Virus record (IMG/VR): IMGVR_UViG_3300044302_000046
Location: 1-22,229 of that record
DNA length: 22,229 bases
From: a virus
Direction: 5' to 3' (one strand)
Made by a program: the position numbers and the translations under genes. This document shows positions 21,024-22,229 of the stretch, one piece after another (the stretch's first letter is position 1; the number at the start of each line of letters is the position of its first letter). The notes below the pieces were generated by a model, which saw only the letters and a list, made by a program, of their open reading frames with translations, made no database searches and had not been told where the DNA came from.

Positions 21024-21437
21024 ATGAACTATGATATGAACACACTACTATCTATGATGGGAGCATCACCTGCACCTTCTCCTCAAGGTACTGTGATACC
21101 TCCTATTGTTTCTGTTCCTATACCTACAGCTTCTCTGGGAGGAAGAATAGTACCTCCTCCTTCTGCGCCTCAAGCACAGGCAGACTACGATTATATGCTT
21201 AATACTCTTAAAACTACTCCACTATACCCCGGGGCAAACTTTGCTAATGTTGGCATGGAAGGGTATAATACATTAGAGAATATACAAGAAAACCAAGGAC
21301 TCTCTCCGTTTGATCAAAGCCAAAGGTCCATGATAACAGGGTCCAGTACAGGCCAGTTATCACAGACCACTGCTAATCCCGGTAATCAGCAAGGAGGTCT
21401 GGCCAGCTTAACGGATAAAATAGGAGCCATGTCATAA
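21024..21437 (+). CDS. Pro/Gln-rich low-complexity protein
   Basis: This 137-residue protein begins MNYDMNTLLSMMGASPAPSP. Residues 15-55 are rich in Pro, Ile and Val (VIPPIVSVPIPTAS, IVPPPSAPQAQ). The remainder is polar and Gln/Asn/Ser/Gly-rich (QSQRSMITGSSTGQLSQTTA). No fold, enzyme motif or membrane span is visible, and the protein may be mostly disordered. Its TAA overlaps the ATG of the next gene (TAATG), so translation is coupled. It could be an ejected or internal virion protein, given its neighbour, but this is inference. Confidence 0.5.
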   Translation: MNYDMNTLLSMMGASPAPSPQGTVIPPIVSVPIPTASLGGRIVPPPSAPQAQADYDYMLNTLKTTPLYPGANFANVGMEGYNTLENIQENQGLSPFDQSQRSMITGSSTGQLSQTTANPGNQQGGLASLTDKIGAMS

Positions 21438-22229
21438 TGAATACAGTGCAAAATCCTAGGATGCAAGCAGAAGCTCTCAAGCGTATGGGCAGGGGTCCTG
21501 ATACGCAGCTTATTCACATGACTGACTCAGAGATAGATGCCCTCAATGGTCTCTCTGGTCTGGTGTTTAATGAGCCACTGAGAACAAACCCAGAGACAGG
21601 TCTTCCAGAGGCAGGTATATTTAAGAAGTTGCTTCCCACGGTCCTTGCCATAGGTGCGTCTGCTTTCTTAGGTCCCATGGCTGGCGCTGCACTAGGAGGT
21701 GGCACAGCTACTGCTTTGACTACTGGAATAGGTACAGGTCTGGCAGGATTTGGAGGGCACCTTGCAGGGCAAGCTTTGACAGGACAGGACCTAGACTTTG
21801 GCAGAGCCGCACTGGCAGGTGTAGGTTCAGGTCTAACTTCTGGCCTAGGATTTAGTGCTGCACCAGCGAATGCTGCAACAACAGCAGGGCAAATTTCTCC
21901 TATTGGGGATTTTGAAGCAGCTATGGCAGGAGCACCCGGAAGCTTTAATCCTGCTACTACTGTTCCTGTAGACACTACTTTTGATGCTTTTATACCTCCT
22001 GCAGCTGTTGATCCTGCTTCAGGCCCTATGACTATTGATGTTGCTGGTGACCCGTCAAGTTACACAGACTTAATAAGATCACCTACAGAAGTTGGTGAGT
22101 TCTTAATGGAGAAACCCATACCCAGACTAGCCCTTCCTCTGGGTATGGCAGCAATAACAGGAGAGTTTGATGAGCCTTTACCAGCAACAGGACCCCAAGG
22201 TTACACAAGAGAACCCTTTAATCCTAAGA
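21437..22229 (+). CDS. Ala/Gly-rich probable internal or membrane-interacting virion protein (partial)
   Basis: The frame opens at ATG 21437, overlapping the previous stop codon, and runs with no stop to the last full codon at 22228, giving 264 residues; the 3' end is missing. The sequence begins MNTVQNPRMQAEALKRMGRG and then has an acidic helix. Residues about 57-115 are a long glycine-zipper-like apolar stretch: KKLLPTVLAIGASAFLGPMA, GAALGGGTATALTTGIGTGL and AGFGGHLAGQAL. Similar stretches occur in phage internal proteins that are ejected and insert into the host membrane. After that the sequence is rich in Ala, Pro and Ser (AAPANAATTAGQ, PATTVPVDTTFDA). A role in genome ejection is plausible but inferred. 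Alternatives are a tail-tip protein or a structural spacer. Confidence 0.55.
   Translation, partial: MNTVQNPRMQAEALKRMGRGPDTQLIHMTDSEIDALNGLSGLVFNEPLRTNPETGLPEAGIFKKLLPTVLAIGASAFLGPMAGAALGGGTATALTTGIGTGLAGFGGHLAGQALTGQDLDFGRAALAGVGSGLTSGLGFSAAPANAATTAGQISPIGDFEAAMAGAPGSFNPATTVPVDTTFDAFIPPAAVDPASGPMTIDVAGDPSSYTDLIRSPTEVGEFLMEKPIPRLALPLGMAAITGEFDEPLPATGPQGYTREPFNPK

Noticed and set aside
21514-21975. Open frame on the - strand (153 codons), Pro/Ala-rich
   Set aside because: It is the shadow of the Ala/Gly-rich + strand gene that starts at 21437 and runs out of the window. That gene explains the region better.
1-22229. tRNA, integrase, attachment site, insertion sequence or CRISPR array
   Set aside because: I looked for these by eye on both strands and saw no convincing candidate. 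A covariance-model scan would be needed to exclude a small RNA.

Overview
The window is the late structural region of a tailed bacteriophage, or a phage contig from a metagenome. Every supported gene lies on the + strand, and most neighbours are separated by 0 to 20 bases or overlap. There is no integrase, tRNA, insertion sequence or CRISPR array. The small proteins look like those I know from marine phages, and the set of connector-type proteins (two adaptor-like proteins and a large protein like the P22 gp10 tail factor) suggests a short-tailed, podovirus-like virion. No tape measure, sheath or tail-tube gene is visible. The host cannot be determined from this window. Composition is mildly AT-rich.

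Layout. Positions 1-51 hold the last codons of an upstream gene. Positions 97-1618 encode a probable head decoration protein and the major capsid protein, followed by a strong intrinsic terminator. Positions 1720-2874 encode two probable head-surface proteins, separated by a second terminator-like hairpin with a good sigma70-type promoter just before it. Positions 2880-7259 alternate connector-type proteins (2880-3533, 5292-5981) with very basic small proteins (3536-4525, 5983-6402, 6402-6698, 7002-7259), a one-span membrane protein, and a 40-residue, eight-cysteine, metallothionein-like protein at 4688-4810 that starts with TTG.

Positions 7281-11191 hold two fibre-like proteins and two paralogous proteins, each with seven RCC1-type repeats (a predicted complete seven-bladed propeller). 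Positions 11188-14016 are the most unusual part. A sulfotransferase fused to a TPR/GT9-like glycosyltransferase, a small tail-assembly-like protein, and an APS-kinase/nucleotidylyltransferase fusion form one tightly packed unit. Together they could make or recycle the sulfate donor PAPS and use it on a glycan or protein. Positions 14019-17098 hold an 832-residue LamG-type adhesin and a second assembly-like protein.

Positions 17102-17688 encode a secreted small protein and a coiled-coil membrane-anchored protein. Positions 17707-21012 hold another fibre-like protein, the gp10-like tail protein and a small conserved virion protein. The window closes with a Pro-rich small protein and an Ala/Gly-rich protein that runs off the end.

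Working model (inference): the capsid genes give the head, the adaptor and gp10-like genes give the tail hub, and the RCC1, LamG and repeat proteins form exchangeable receptor-binding parts. Three of these share an N-terminal leader. The sulfation/glycosylation unit sits inside the receptor-binding block, so its target may be the phage's own adhesins or the host surface.
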